Assembly: GCA_013399115.1 (NCBI GenBank)
Contig: VXAA01006093.1
Location: 863,538-927,537 of the forward strand
DNA from: Anseranas semipalmata
Taxonomy: Eukaryota; Chordata; Aves; Anseriformes; Anseranatidae
DNA length: 64,000 nucleotides
Reading direction: 5' to 3'
The notes beneath the pieces were generated by a model. The model saw only the letters and a list, made by a program, of their open reading frames with translations, searched no databases and had not been told where the DNA came from. The translations under genes were made by a program, and so were the position numbers. The stretch's first letter is position 1; each line of letters opens with the position of its first letter. Of the stretch, positions 40,118-52,170 are shown one piece after another.

Positions 40118-41410
40118 ATCATAGAATGGTTTGGGTTGGAAGGGACCTTAAAATCTTCTGCTCCCTCTGCCATGGGCAGAGACACCCAGGAAACCAACCA
40201 GACCAGGTTGCCCCAAGCCTCATCCAACCTGGCCTTGAACAATTCCANNNNNNNNNNNNNNNNNNNNNNNNNNNNNNNNNNNNNNNNNNNNNNNNNNNNN
40301 NNNNNNNNNNNNNNNNNNNNNNNNNNNNNNNNNNNNNNNNNNNNNNNNNNNNNNNNNNNNNNNNNNNNNNNNNNNNNNNNNNNNNNNNNNNNNNNNNNNN
40401 NNNNNNNNNNNNNNNNNNNNNNNNNNNNNNNNNNNNNNNNNNNNNNNNNNNNNNNNNNNNNNNNNNNNNNNNNNNNNNNNNNNNNNNNNNNNNNNNNNNN
40501 NNNNNNNNNNNNNNNNNNNNNNNNNNNNNNNNNNNNNNNNNNNNNNNNNNNNNNNNNNNNNNNNNNNNNNNNNNNNNNNNNNNNNNNNNNNNNNNNNNNN
40601 NNNNNNNNNNNNNNNNNNNNNNNNNNNNNNNNNNNNNNNNNNNNNNNNNNNAACAGGTCCTTCTTGTGCTGGGGGCCCCTGAGCTGAATGCAGCACTCCA
40701 GGTTGGGTTCTCATGGAGTGGAGTAGAGGGGAAGAATCACCTCCCTCGACCTGCTGGTCACTCTTCTTCTGATTCAGCCCAAAATATGGTTGGCCTTCTT
40801 GGCTGCAAGCACACATTGCCAGGTCATGTTGAGCTTCTCATCAACCAACACCCCCAAGTCCATCTCATCAGGGCTGCTCTCAATCCATTCTTTTGCCCAG
40901 CCTGTATCTGTGCTTGGGATTGCCCTGACCGAGGTGCAGGACCTTGCACTTGGCCTTGTTGAACTTCATGAGGTTCACACAGGCCCACCTCTCAAGCCTG
41001 TCAAGGTCCCTCTGGATGGTATCCCTTCCCTCCAGTGTGTTGACCACACCACACAGCTTGGTCTTGTAGGCAAACTTTCTGAAGGTGCACTCAATCCCAC
41101 TGTCCATGTCACCGACAAAGATGTTAAACAGCGACGGTCCCAATACCAGCCCCTGAAGAACACCACTTGTCACTGGTCTCCACTTGGACATTGAGCTATT
41201 GACCACAACTCTTTGAGTGTTACTGTCCAGCCAATTCCTTATCCACCGAGTGGTCCACCCTTCAAATATATGTCTTTCCAATTTAGAGACAAGAATGTCA
41301 TGTGGAACAGCTTTGTCGTGTCAAACGCTTTGCACAAGTCCAGGCAGATGATGTCAGTTGCTCTTCCCTTATCCACCAATGCTGTAATGCCAGTGTTGAA
41401 GGCCACCAGT
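40118..41410 (-). mobile_element. CR1 LINE, 5'-truncated, with reverse transcriptase remnant and gap
   Basis: The minus strand encodes CR1 ORF2 reverse transcriptase: GITALVDKGRATD, KAFDT, then after a frameshift [56 protein letters not shown]. The 3' end at 40118 has the classic ATTCTATGAT terminus and ggtcccttccaaccc. The catalytic FADD motif has decayed to FAYK, and at least one frameshift is present, so the copy is inactive. A 404-base gap (40248-40651) interrupts it. Upstream ORF1 and the endonuclease are missing by the usual 5' truncation. Confidence 0.97.
40248..40651. other. Assembly gap (404 N) inside the CR1
   Basis: The CR1 frame and 3' UTR flank the gap on both sides in the expected order, so the missing sequence is probably the RT C-terminal part of the same element, unless a nested insertion sits there. 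Confidence 0.99.
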
Positions 41411-41727
41411 TATGCCAAGAAGTGCTACAATCATAGCTTTGGATGACAGCCTCACCAAGAAGCTGTCTTGGACTCCAAAACTTCTCAGACTTAATTAAAA
41501 TAAGTTACACCTGTGCAGAACCTAACAAAGGTTGAGCTTGAAAACGTGATTCAAATCCAGTCACTTTTAGCACATCCAAGTCTTACAGGTTTCAGCTAGC
41601 ACTCAGCAGGTGGATGAAAAGTCCAGCCATGACAAAGCTAGTTAACCCATCTTTCTCTACAAGACTTTCCCACAGATTTATAAGCCCCTATGAAAATGAA
41701 TTATCAGGTTGGGTCTAGGGGACCCAA

Positions 41728-41752
41728 AGTCCCTAGACTGGATCTAGGGACT
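41728..41752. repeat. Perfect 10-bp hairpin
   Basis: Arms AGTCCCTAGA and TCTAGGGACT, fully complementary, with loop CTGGA. A further TCTAGGG word stands just upstream at 41714-41720, so three copies of the heptamer, in alternating orientation, lie within 40 bases. No T-run or coding context suggests a terminator. Confidence 0.9.
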
Positions 41753-44700
41753 GATGTGTGTTGTGTCCACTACAACCACTTCAAGTGAGGGAGCAGCAGA
41801 AAAACACTTTCTTATTTACTGATGATAGCAGTGATTTACTTTGTAGGAGAGTAGAGGTAGAAATACAGAGGTAGCAGGTTTCACTTAATAGCATTTAATA
41901 AAAATGCCAAATATGACATTAATTTGTGAAATGGAAACAGCTACTTGAAAATTTTCCACAATAGAAAATTCAAGGTTACAGTCCAATTAATCAATTAATC
42001 AAAAATATCTGCATGCATGCAAAATGAAGTCCACATCTTGTATTGGCATACCTAGTAGATTTTAATGTCTTCATACCAAATACACCTGCTGCCACTTTTC
42101 AATTTCTTATTTTCAACTTGTCCCAGAAGCCTACTTTAGAAGCTGGGGAGAAGATGAAACATTTGAATGTTTGCCACATCCTGAAACTTGAAGACCGTGA
42201 CATATTGACAGGTGGAAGATTCATCAACACAAATTCCTTCACTGGCAAGAGTCAGAAGCCATTGCTAGAAAGCTAACTTTGATCACTCTAATTGTCCTCA
42301 TGGCAAACAAGCTGGCAGGCTCGTGACTATGCACACTCATTACAGTTTGCAGTTAGTAAAAATGGCTGAGTGGTGGCAACAATAAAGCACCTAGCTCTAC
42401 AGAATATATTGATTACCTTTATCTGTCTGGGAAGTGCAGTGGTAGCACTTATCTTTTCAAACCTTAAGCACCACTAGCCACTTTCTCTTTATTTTCTTAT
42501 CATTACTACACACTTAGACCAAGGAAGCAGTAGGATTGTCCCAAGAGTGGCAGTGATTGCCCCTAATTGCCCAGAGTCCATCAGGCTGCATGAGTACCCT
42601 TCTGTGTTGCAGGAATGACAAACAAAAGAAATGTAAAAAACACACAAGATGCAGAACAAGCAACAGTTCTGTTGAAGTAAGAACTTGCCCCAGTTATTGT
42701 ATAAAGGTTTTCCTTTCCAAACTTCTCTCAGCACAGCTGACAGTGCCACTAACTGCAGCTCTCTACAGGCATTTTATACATATATTAGAGAAAGTGACGT
42801 ATGAGGAAACGTGCTATAAAAACATGAAAAATCGCTATGGTATACTTCACTTAATTATAACAGGATGTAAGGATGGAGGCTTTATATGGAACTTTCCCAT
42901 GAGAACAAATTACAACAAACTCTAGTAAGTGCTGTCAAATGGACAACATTAACACAGGTTTGGCAAAGAAGCTTATATCTTTTCATCTTTTTAAAATCTT
43001 TTTATATCTTTTTAGTGTAAAATTTAACCCTATTTTTTTAATGCATATGTTGCCATATGAAGATTAAAAAATATATCTTCTGAGATACTCCAAGGCTGGC
43101 TGTCTTACCATCACTTTGCTCAAGAGCAACTAGGTTTTGGAGATGGCCAGTCAAGTCTCTAGGGATATAGGTTTTGAAGATTAAAAAAGCTTTGTTTCAC
43201 TAATATTTTCCTCAATATCTTTTAGCTAAATTTTCCATTCAATATTTTGCATGCTTTTTGGAAAAAGCAGGCAAAGAGGATGTAGAAAACCAGACACAAC
43301 TGTACATTAAAAAACACAGATATAGTTATGGCTATAAGTAATCTATGGGAAGACAAACAAATTGGGTACATTTCCAGCACCTAAATCAGCAAGATTTCAG
43401 GGGTGAAGGATTCTACTGAGCTACGTTTCCATGTGTGAGTCACAGATGCAAGAAAACATGTAGTAGTAAAAGCTCATCCTTTACATTTTTGTAAATGACC
43501 ATTTCAATACTTCTATTATTTCATAATTAGTATTTTAAAATATTATTAATTTTATGCACCCAACCTTGCAGCAGTGTTCTAAACTATCACTTAAGAAATT
43601 AGATAATAATGTCTAATATTAAATGTAGAGTACCCTATTCCCTTTTTTTCCAGTTTGAGAATGATCACATTTAGATGAGAAATCTACAGTTTGGAGCCAA
43701 AGGTTAGAGTGTTATTGGTTTTATGTTACCAACTGGTTATACATTGAAAACTTTGATATATAAAATGGTTTGCTTAGCTCAGACAGAAAGTTAATCTACC
43801 ACATCAGTCTTTGAAAGATCCAAAATTTACAGTCACGTTATTTGATTTAAAGACAACCTGTTACTATCCATATTTTGTTGTTAAAGAAAATCCTGGATTG
43901 CTAACACTGTAAAATAAAAAGAATTGTAAGAGGATATAACTACAGCTAATTGTATCAGTATCTATATCTTATATAGCAAAACATAATCCTGTGAAAGGTT
44001 ACTAATGTGCATATTCGTATTTAAGTATCATTAGACATTCATATGTTCATATGATTAGGCACTCCCTGCAGAATTGGAGCTGAAGTCTTGATGCTGCATA
44101 TTCTTGAAGACAATGATGCTCCACATGAATGCAGCAGGCTATCTGTAGGCTGCCAAGAAACTGCAGGATTGGAATCTAAAGTTGGATAATTAATCCATCA
44201 TTCTTTGTACTTGAGATTTTGAGTTTAGTCAGTTCACATACTGAAAAAAAAAAAAAAAGTTCAATATTTACATTGTGTTAATGTAGTAAGAATGACTTGT
44301 AAATGAAGAAAGAAGTGGTTGAAACAATCTCAAGCCATTTCCTAAGTTTTAGTAAATAACAAATGAGGCCAAAAAAATGTTTTCTGTGCATTGAGAAATA
44401 AATGAAGAAAAAATGTACCATGTTAACTCTAAGTCAGTATTTGCTATTGCGTTATGTTTCATGTAGGAAAGAAAACTTTTAAAAACAATCTACATGCGGA
44501 TGCATACAATTACTTTAAGACAATACAGATAAAATACAGTGACAATACAGATAATTCATTTTTTGCCACCGTCTGAAAAAGCAACTTTGAATCTCATTTT
44601 TCACTTAATATCCCTGGTGCAAAATATTTGATGCTGTTCTTCAAAGCTGATGCAGAATGAGGCTAAATGCATTCTCTTGATTTCAGGCTTAAATTCAAAT

Positions 44701-46504
44701 GCTGAAAAAGTATCCATTCAAAGATAAAATTTCCTAGTTTCTATTTTTGGCATTTTAAAAGTACATGTCTCTTCCAGAGTTCTTCCTATTGCACAGTAGA
44801 AACACACTTTGCTAGAGAAGGGGAAATGATGTGCAGGCACATCAGGCAAATTTCTAAGGACATTTCAACATTCATAGGATGTAAGACATTGGTACTCCAC
44901 TGTTTCTCACCACTGACGAGAAAGCAGTTAAAGCTGCATTGTATTTTATGACAATATGTCAAGAAAACAAAAAAATCTGCTTCAAAAAATGAAAGTACTT
45001 TATACAGTAAGTATCTAAAGAAAATTTTTCCCCAATCGCATTGCTGTAATTGATTTAAAATGTCTCATATCTGTTTTTTGTGGTATTTTAGGCAAGATTA
45101 CAAAAAAAAAAAAGAATTATTTATGAAAATATACTAGTCAGCTGCATAGACACCTTAATGTTCTGCTGATATTTAAGTGTGAAAGACACAAATTAGATGT
45201 TAGAAATTTCTTTGTAAGAAATCAAGTCTTAAAAGGGTCAAAAAATCTGTAAGAACACAAGAATATTAATGTGTGCTTTTTTTTTTTATGTGCACTCTTC
45301 TTTTTTTCCCCCTACTTTCTGCCAGTTTCAATGTGAATAGGTATAGAGCATCAGAACAGAAAGTATTTACATTTTAACCTGACTCTGCTCCTTTAGAAGA
45401 TGAATACTTTGATTTCCAGTGAACTGAGGAAAACTACAAAATACGAGGTGCTGGTTAAATACAAAGAATCCCCTAACAACTATATCCTCTCCCCCCTCAA
45501 CATACTATTTACATTTTCTATGAAACATTTAATGAATTGTATTCCAGAATACAGAAGCCAGAATGGATCTATCCCTTTGAGTTGTATCCCTCTCTTAGAA
45601 GTATTCCTCTTAAACAGAGAGTCTGTTATAATAAAAAAGGGCATTTCAATCATATTTTATTAGTCATGATGTGCTAATTTCAGTCAAGAGCTAACACTTT
45701 AAACTAAGGTTGTTTACAGAATTCAAAGACTGACTACTAATTCAAACCCTGTTGGACACTCACAACTTTTAACTATCTTCCATGCTTTCTCAATTCTTTT
45801 TTCAGTAGGATGGACTTTTATTCTTCTGCATTATTAACACACTTTTCTCAGTAGACAGACTCCTTGGGCATGCTAGAAACTGAATATAGAGATCTCATAT
45901 AGATAAAACTCCAGTTCTGTAGTTGGAGTACTCCCTGTTATCCACAGTGAAAGTCCTACTTGGGTATTGAAGATATAAGTAAATTATTAAACAACCAAAA
46001 TGATTTCTCACAGTATGTTTGGTGTAAACAGTTACAATTCTGTTCACCACAACCAAAGGGCACACTACCACAGATAAAATAGACATTTTGTCATAATACA
46101 TACTTTCCAAGTAACACACTTTAACGATCCCTCAAAGCTGGGTGAAACACTCTACAGTTGAATTTCATGAATATGGAGCACCCTCACCACTATCAGAATT
46201 CAAAAACAGTTTATGGATACTCACAGCCTCTGCAAAACAGGCTCCTGAGCCCAGGGATGCCAACCTACCCCCATGAAGGTAGATGACAATAAATAAAGAT
46301 CCTGTCTCATCCTTGTTGATAAAAGAAAGGAAAATGACTCAGCTGCAATATGTTAGCCATTATTCTGTGCTTTGCAAGTTCTGTTTCCACCATATTTTCC
46401 CCTGAGAGTGTATCTCAAAATGAATGTATTTAACATTTCAGATTATATTTGTTTCCTTACTCTGGAAGTGTCTTGACTGAGGAGGGTACATGAAGAACAT
46501 GCAT

Positions 46505-47078
46505 AGCAGGTCGAGAGGAGCAATTCTTCCCCTCTACTCCACTCCATGAGACCCCACCTGGAGCGTTACATTCAGCGCTGGGACCCCCAGCATAAGGACA
46601 TGCACCTGTTGGAGCGAGTCCAGAGGAAGGCCATGAAGATGATCAGAGGGCTGGAACATCTCTCCCATGAAGACAGGCTGAGAGAGTTGGGGTTGTTCTC
46701 AGAAAAGAAGACTCTGGGGAGACCTTATAGTGGCCTTCCAGTACCTAAAGGGGGCCTACGTGAAAGATGGGGAGGAACTTTTTAAAAGGGCATGTAGTGA
46801 CAGGCCAAGGGGTAATGGCTTTAAACTGAAAGAGGGTAGATTTAGATTAGATATAAGGAAGAAATTCTTCACTGTGAGGGTGGTGAGGCACTGGAACAGG
46901 TTGCCCAGGGAAGTTGTGGAACACACAACCGCACATCCCTGGAAGCGTTCAAGGCCAGGTTGGATGGGGCTTTGGCAACGTGGTCTAGTGGGAGGGGTCC
47001 CTGCTGAAGGCAAGCGGGGTAGGAAGTAGGTGGTCTTTAAGGTCCCTTCGAACCCAAAGCATTCTGTGGTTCTATGAT
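46505..47078 (+). mobile_element. CR1 LINE, 5'-truncated 3' copy
   Basis: The plus strand encodes the CR1 ORF2 C-terminus: [32 protein letters not shown], then after a frameshift [43 protein letters not shown]. It ends with ggtcccttcgaaccc and a terminal ttctatgat. The frame break and the absence of RT core motifs show a dead copy. It lies 238 bases from the solo LTR. Confidence 0.97.
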
Positions 47079-47311
47079 CTGGTTCTTTCAACCTGTCTGC
47101 TTTGTAGGAAAATAGTCACCACAGCAATATGATGATGAAGATTAGGACAGACTCCATAAACCTGAACAGCTACTGACACCAAGAAAAGAACTGAACACAT
47201 CCACTCTTTTTACATTTTGTGCACAGAAAAATGTGTTAAATAAGTTATTGAGTCTAAATGCATTAAACTAAGCAAAAAAAATATTTCTTTAAAACATTTT
47301 ATATTTTCTTA

Positions 47312-47316
47312 CTTTT
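47312..47316. repeat. Target-site duplication, left copy (CTTTT)
   Basis: Five bases immediately before the TG end of the LTR, identical to 47892-47896 after its CA end. Confidence 0.9.
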
Positions 47317-47891
47317 TGTTGTGGTTTGACCCGGCAGGCAGCTAAGCACCACACAGCCGTTCGCTCACCCCTCCCCGCCCTCAGTGGGATGGGGGAGAGA
47401 ATTGGGAAGGAAAAAAAAGTAAAACGCTCGTGGGTTGAGATAAACACAGATTAATAGGACAGAAAAGGAAGGGAGATAATAATAATAATGATAATAATAA
47501 TAGAATGTACAAAACAAGTGATGCACAAAGCAATTGCTCACCACCTGCTGACCGATGCCCAGCCTGTCCCCGAGCAGCGGTACACCCCCACCCCCGGCTA
47601 GCCACCCCATATTAATTGTTCAGCATGACGTCATATGGTATGGAATATCCCTGTGGCCAGTTTGGGTCAGCTGTCCTGGTTCTGTCCCCTCCCAGCTTCT
47701 GGTGCACCCCCAGCCTCCTCGCTGGCAGGGCAGCACGAGAAGCTGAAAAGTCCTTGGCTCTGTGTAAGCACTGCTCTGCAACAACTAAACATCGGTGTGT
47801 TATCAGCATTGTTCTCATCCTGAATTCAAAATGCAGCACCATACCAGCTACTAGGAGGAAAATTAACTCTAGCCCAGCTGAAACCAGGACA
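47317..47891. mobile_element. Solo LTR of an avian endogenous retrovirus
   Basis: The 575-bp element starts TGTTGTGGTTTGACCC and ends GCTGAAACCAGGACA, so it has TG...CA termini. It is flanked by an identical 5-bp duplication CTTTT (47312-47316 and 47892-47896). I recall this LTR family from many bird genomes; a 5-bp duplication fits ERVL-type integration. No gag, pol or env sequence is present, so it arose by recombination between the two LTRs. An AAT-rich simple repeat lies inside (47477-47502), and a CRE-like TGACGTCA word sits at 47626. Transcriptional orientation is not settled. Confidence 0.93.
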
Positions 47892-47896
47892 CTTTT
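47892..47896. repeat. Target-site duplication, right copy (CTTTT)
   Basis: Five bases immediately after the CA end of the LTR, identical to the left copy. The exact match suggests a fairly recent insertion, though five bases is weak dating evidence. Confidence 0.9.
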
Positions 47897-49610
47897 GAAG
47901 CATTTTTTTAACTAAAAAAAAAAAAAGTGATAGCATGGTCCCAATTATATGCTTATAAACATCTGAAGAGAAAACCTACATGCAAAAAGCAATACTTTAA
48001 TTTGTAGGAGACCTGCACGAGAAACAGTTATTTGTCTGAGGAGAATTAAAAAAAACTATTTTTGATGGAAAGAAGTAAATAATGCCAATGTCTTAAAGCA
48101 ATATAATAATGTCAGTAAAACACTGATTTTTACACCTTGACCTTTGCAATATTTTTTGTGTAAGTTACTAAATATTTACAATATTTTCAGCCAAATCATT
48201 TATCTAAAGATTACCAATATTTTGTCAACTATTTTCTAAACTTCAAATAAAATCTAATTGGGGGAGACAGGAAGTCAGCACTTTTCCAAACATGTGTTCT
48301 GATGAGTCAATGTTTTCTAACAGAAAAAGGCTGCATCAGAGTTACTTGCCAATTGTAATTTGCCGAACAAATGAACTTTTACTGCTTGAAGCTGAATAGC
48401 ATCAATATAGCTCTGAGACTGAGAAACTAAACTCTAGTATTTCATTCATTGAAGTAAATAATTAAAAACTCTCTTTAAGAGCTATCTTTTGTAATCCCAT
48501 TAAGATAAACTCTTACAAGTCTTTGCCGAGTGAAGAATTTGGCCTACAGAATCAACCTCTGGTGATGAAGACCACAAGGGAAAATCACAGACTGCTATCA
48601 GGTGGAATTTACAGTACTGTATTCAGGCATTCAGGAAAATGTAATTTTCCTCCTGTAAATTGAGTAAGTTTTATTTGAAGTCATCGAGAAACAGTAACAA
48701 GGCACTGCATGAGGCCAATTTCATGATCATTTGTCAGAAAGATACCTTGTCCATACTGTTATGAATTCACTGCAGTCCCTCATATTTAAGTACAAGACTG
48801 CAAAACTATCTTTCATCATCAAACTACTTTTCAGCCTTATTTCCAACATTGTCAAAAATTGCTCAATAGATGAACATTTCTGAGAGCTAGAGATTTTTCT
48901 TAAAGAAGATTTAAGTAGCTCTTATAAGCTGTTAATGAAATATGGAGGCAGAATCTTGTGAATTCCAAGCTGTGCCCTTACTTAAATTAACTTTTATAAA
49001 AATCCCAAGAGCACTTTCCTAACTGCTGAATGGGTTCTAACTCTTTGGCTACCTTAAGTTATCAGGTGCATGAGGAAGATTTGCCAGGAAGAAATTTGAA
49101 AGATGATTTCATCTCCCATCAAAATGTAAAATAGATGTAAAAAGCTCATGGCCAACTGTCCCCTGTATGCCCTGTAGGTAAAAGAATTTTTTTTACCATC
49201 TAGTTTCCTCTCCATTCCCTTTCACATATTTTGACTTTTTGGCTCATTCCCTATCTCCCCTGTGAAGATCTTTGCCACTTCCTTTCTATTTATTTTCTCC
49301 TTCCATTCTTCTCTTCTTTTCTCATCTTGTGACAATGATACCTCATGACATTTACTAGCATGTAGAAGGAAAAGCAGTAACTCTAAATACAAATGTCTGA
49401 CAGTATGGAAGATGTTCACATGCAGGAATTTTCAATTTTTAAACCACTTCTTAGTATTTTCTTTAAGATATGCTTCATTTGATTAGCTCTATGCATATTT
49501 CAACACATATGACTCTAAAAACATTCTCAATAGTTATTATTTCAGTGCCAAACAGCCTTCCATTCCACCTAAATTCAAATTAAGTTACTGAAAATGAAAT
49601 TGCTAAATGT

Positions 49611-49820
49611 TGCGGGCACCATGAGCTACCCAACAGATATTATGAGCACCATGAAGTACCTGGCAGGCACTACAGAGCTAGTGGAACGCTCAGCACACAT
49701 AATCAACGGGAAGCTCTCTGTGGATATTAAAAGCGGTGTCAAGTTATTGGCAGTCATTACAAACGCTGTCAAGTGTTCTGGACATTATAAATAGCAGTAA
49801 GAACTAGATGGGTATTATAA
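49611..49820. repeat. Decayed minisatellite, about 30-bp unit
   Basis: Roughly seven degenerate units of 25 to 32 bases. Each starts near GCxGTCAAG or GCACCATGA and ends in ATTAnAA or similar. The clearest neighbours begin at 49733 (ggtgtcaagttattggcagt, then cattacaa) and 49764 (gctgtcaagtgttctggaca, then ttataa), followed by one ending ggtattataa. The 66-codon frame across it is a by-product of the repeat. Confidence 0.7.
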
Positions 49821-51148
49821 ATTCTATATCAGAAGTATGGCAGGGAGTCCTATTTGGATTTAATGTATGACATTCTGAGAAACTGTTCTCAGTTTCATTT
49901 CCTCTGTAAAATTTGCAGGCTCATATTCATTGGCAACCTGGAAATACCAATTAACAGTCCTTAATTGATTCTTCTGATCATTCCATCATTTTCAGGAGAA
50001 GGACTTTTCCTGCTGGGAAATGGATCTCTATAAAGATGCCCATGCTGGGTCTCTATAAAGCGATAGCTTAATATTCGAGAGAGTGCAGATTTTCAAATGT
50101 TCACTAATGCAGGCTACTGGAAACTTCTTTCCCTTTCACTCACAAGAGCGCATTCCTTATTTCTCTCCAGAGGGGTATCTGTGCTTCCTTAACAATTCAG
50201 CCACTGGACCATCTGTGGTCCACAGCCTTTTATATCTCTCCCAACTTGTAAACATCTGTATTGATTGCTGTTGTTAAAAGAATTTTTTTTTTGTTATGAC
50301 TCTAGTCAACCCTGATCTCCCGTCTGCTAGAAATGTGTTAGCAACACACATCATTCCTCTTGTGGTTATCAGAATAAAAGTGTGACTTCCCTTTTGTTTC
50401 TGTAAGGCATTAGCAAAGTCACCACCCAGCATTTTTCTGTCATCCAAGAAAGTCAAAGATTTCGTGATTAATGAAGTATGTGTCAATTTTTTTTTCTGAC
50501 TATGGAACCCACCAGCACAGTCTTAGGCAAGGATATTTCCTCTGTACATGATACCTTTAAAATCTCTGTTTTTGTCTGTCCATAGCTATACAGTGTTCAG
50601 CAAGAGATGAATTTTCTTTACTCATTCATATTTTTTGTTTCCTTCCTCATGCCACATCCATCATGTTTGCTATGGTGGAAAATCTTTCTCAAAAACTGAT
50701 TCACTTATAGATCTTCACATAAAGAATTTGCCTAATTAAAGCTCACTGTAAAAATCCTATTCATCCCCAGAACATGGTGCTAAAGATTATAGTACAGGTT
50801 TATAAAAATGAAAAATGTCAGATTTCATTCTTTTATCTATGTCAGAGATTTAACTTAAAAGGAACATTCTCTAAATCCCTGTAGGAATCCTCAGTTTCAT
50901 GCAATATACAATTTAAAGTTACCATCATGTATTAACGTTTCAAATCTTAAGTGCATGTTACTTAATATATAGACTGGACAATGGTGTTCTCTCAATATAT
51001 ATATTGTTTTGGATGAAATAAGAAAACTGTATTTTTTCCATTATCTTTCAATATTAGTTGTATTTTCTGTGTAATATACCTGAATTTGTTGTCCCTATAA
51101 GAAAGTCAGAGTTATTAACATTTTTTATCACTTAAAAAAAAAAAAAAA

Positions 51149-51166
51149 NNNNNNNNNNNNNNNNNN
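51149..51166. other. Assembly gap (18 N) inside poly-A
   Basis: A-runs flank the gap on both sides, so the true sequence is probably a long poly-A. It lies 73 bases from the LRRCT exon donor. Confidence 0.99.
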
Positions 51167-51239
51167 AAAAAAAAAAAAACACAACACTTTTCTCTCTATT
51201 CCATTCCAATTTGTAATATTAAATGAGAGTACAGCTCAC

Positions 51240-51403
51240 CACATGTCAGCTGGTTTTCCTTCAGGTTACGAAACGACAGCCCTTGTAAAGTACTAGGGTA
51301 AGCACAAACTGTTTCCTCCGCGATTCGGACTGAAGCATTTCTGGCCCATTGTAAGATCCATTTTAGATTACAGTCACAAATGAGTGAATCAGTGTTGAAA
51401 TGC
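51240..51403 (-). CDS. ADGRA1: ADGRA exon: LRR C-terminal cap (LRRCT)
   Basis: The 164-bp exon starts after ctttctag and ends at TGTG before gtgagc. It gives 54 full residues beginning HFNTDSLICDCNLKWILQW. The cap signature is clear: CDCNLKWILQWA, then CAYPSTLQG, then a closing Cys in QLTC. The LRRCT cap closes the hydrophobic core of the LRR solenoid through disulfides. RNAS forms an N-glycosylation sequon. The CAYPS segment resembles ADGRA2 more than ADGRA3 (CVYPK, from memory). A continuous frame runs past the exon into the intron on both sides, so the true limits rest on the splice motifs and matching phase. An 18-base assembly gap lies only 73 bases beyond the donor. Confidence 0.95.
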
Positions 51404-52098
51404 CTAGAAAGGCAAAGAAACATCACAACTGGTGTACATACACTTCTCATAAACATACTTTCTTCAGCATCTGGTAGATGCAAATTATCTAACTCTAAAG
51501 ACAATTCTATATAGATATATAAGTAATTATAAAGATATCTTGATTAATTAATACACATTGTCCCACTGCTAATGACTTCCAAGACATGCCAAAATTTTGG
51601 TTTTTGGTTAGAGAACAGTATCACTGACTACAGAATTAAATTCGAGTAGGTGGTACTGTAACACACATTTACTTACTAAAAACTCCTTTAAGTAGAAACT
51701 TAACCATGGAAACAAACCCAATATATATTTTTAAATCTCAGAGAAGTGCATTTAATATAAATAACTGGGAACTGTTATTATAATTCCAGAAAAAGTATTT
51801 AACACGAGTTGTTCTGTGCATTCAGAGTTATGCAATGCAAGCAAACATGGAAAGGTATAAAATCATAAAGGAAAAAATGAAAACAGGGATGCCAGTCAGG
51901 AGGGCCAATCTGGGCTTGTCAGGAATTGGGTCAAGTTGTCAGCACTAACTGAGACAGACATTGATAACTGAATACTGCATATTTTTCTTTTCTAATGCAT
52001 TGATGGAAACAATCCTGTCTCAATTCATATTCAACTTTGATTTGTTTATTGCAATGTGGTTTTTTTGACTATTTCAGAATGTAATGAATCATACTTAC
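51404..52098 (-). other. Short intron between last LRR and LRRCT
   Basis: A 695-bp phase-2 intron, AT-rich, without recognisable elements. Confidence 0.85.
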
Positions 52099-52170
52099 AG
52101 TGCTTTCAGAGCTAGTAGCTCAGAAAAAAGTCCATTCATGAGGCTTGAAAAAATATTCCCTGACAAATTC
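52099..52170 (-). CDS. ADGRA1: ADGRA exon: last leucine-rich repeat
   Basis: A second 72-bp exon with the same phase (2 to 2), acceptor tttctag and donor gtaagtat. Joined to the upstream exon the boundary codon is TTG (Leu), and the exon then reads NLSGNIFSSLMNGLF followed by SELLALKA. The SGNIFSSL block is a hallmark of the last LRR before the cap in ADGRA proteins as I recall them. It joins directly to the LRRCT exon 695 bases downstream in transcription. The 9.8-kb intron separating it from the previous LRR is not expected to hide another repeat, because the two repeats are adjacent in known family members. Confidence 0.93.

Larger units (their letters stand above)
33526..51239 (-). other. 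17.7-kb intron between LRRCT and Ig exons
   Basis: The largest and most repeat-laden intron in the window. In order: CR1 fragment, possible L2 relic, palindromic old repeat, a TTTA run (37442-37459), A-rich tracts (38795-38832, 39847-39881), CR1 with assembly gap, a hairpin, a second CR1, a solo LTR, a decayed minisatellite and a gap in poly-A. No host gene is seen. Confidence 0.8.

Noticed and set aside
40126..40962. 278-codon plus-strand frame across the gap
   Set aside because: Mostly N-derived X residues, on the antisense strand of a CR1 element.
47365..47915. Open frames of 62-99 codons across the solo LTR on both strands
   Set aside because: They lie inside a non-coding LTR; no retroviral protein segment is present.
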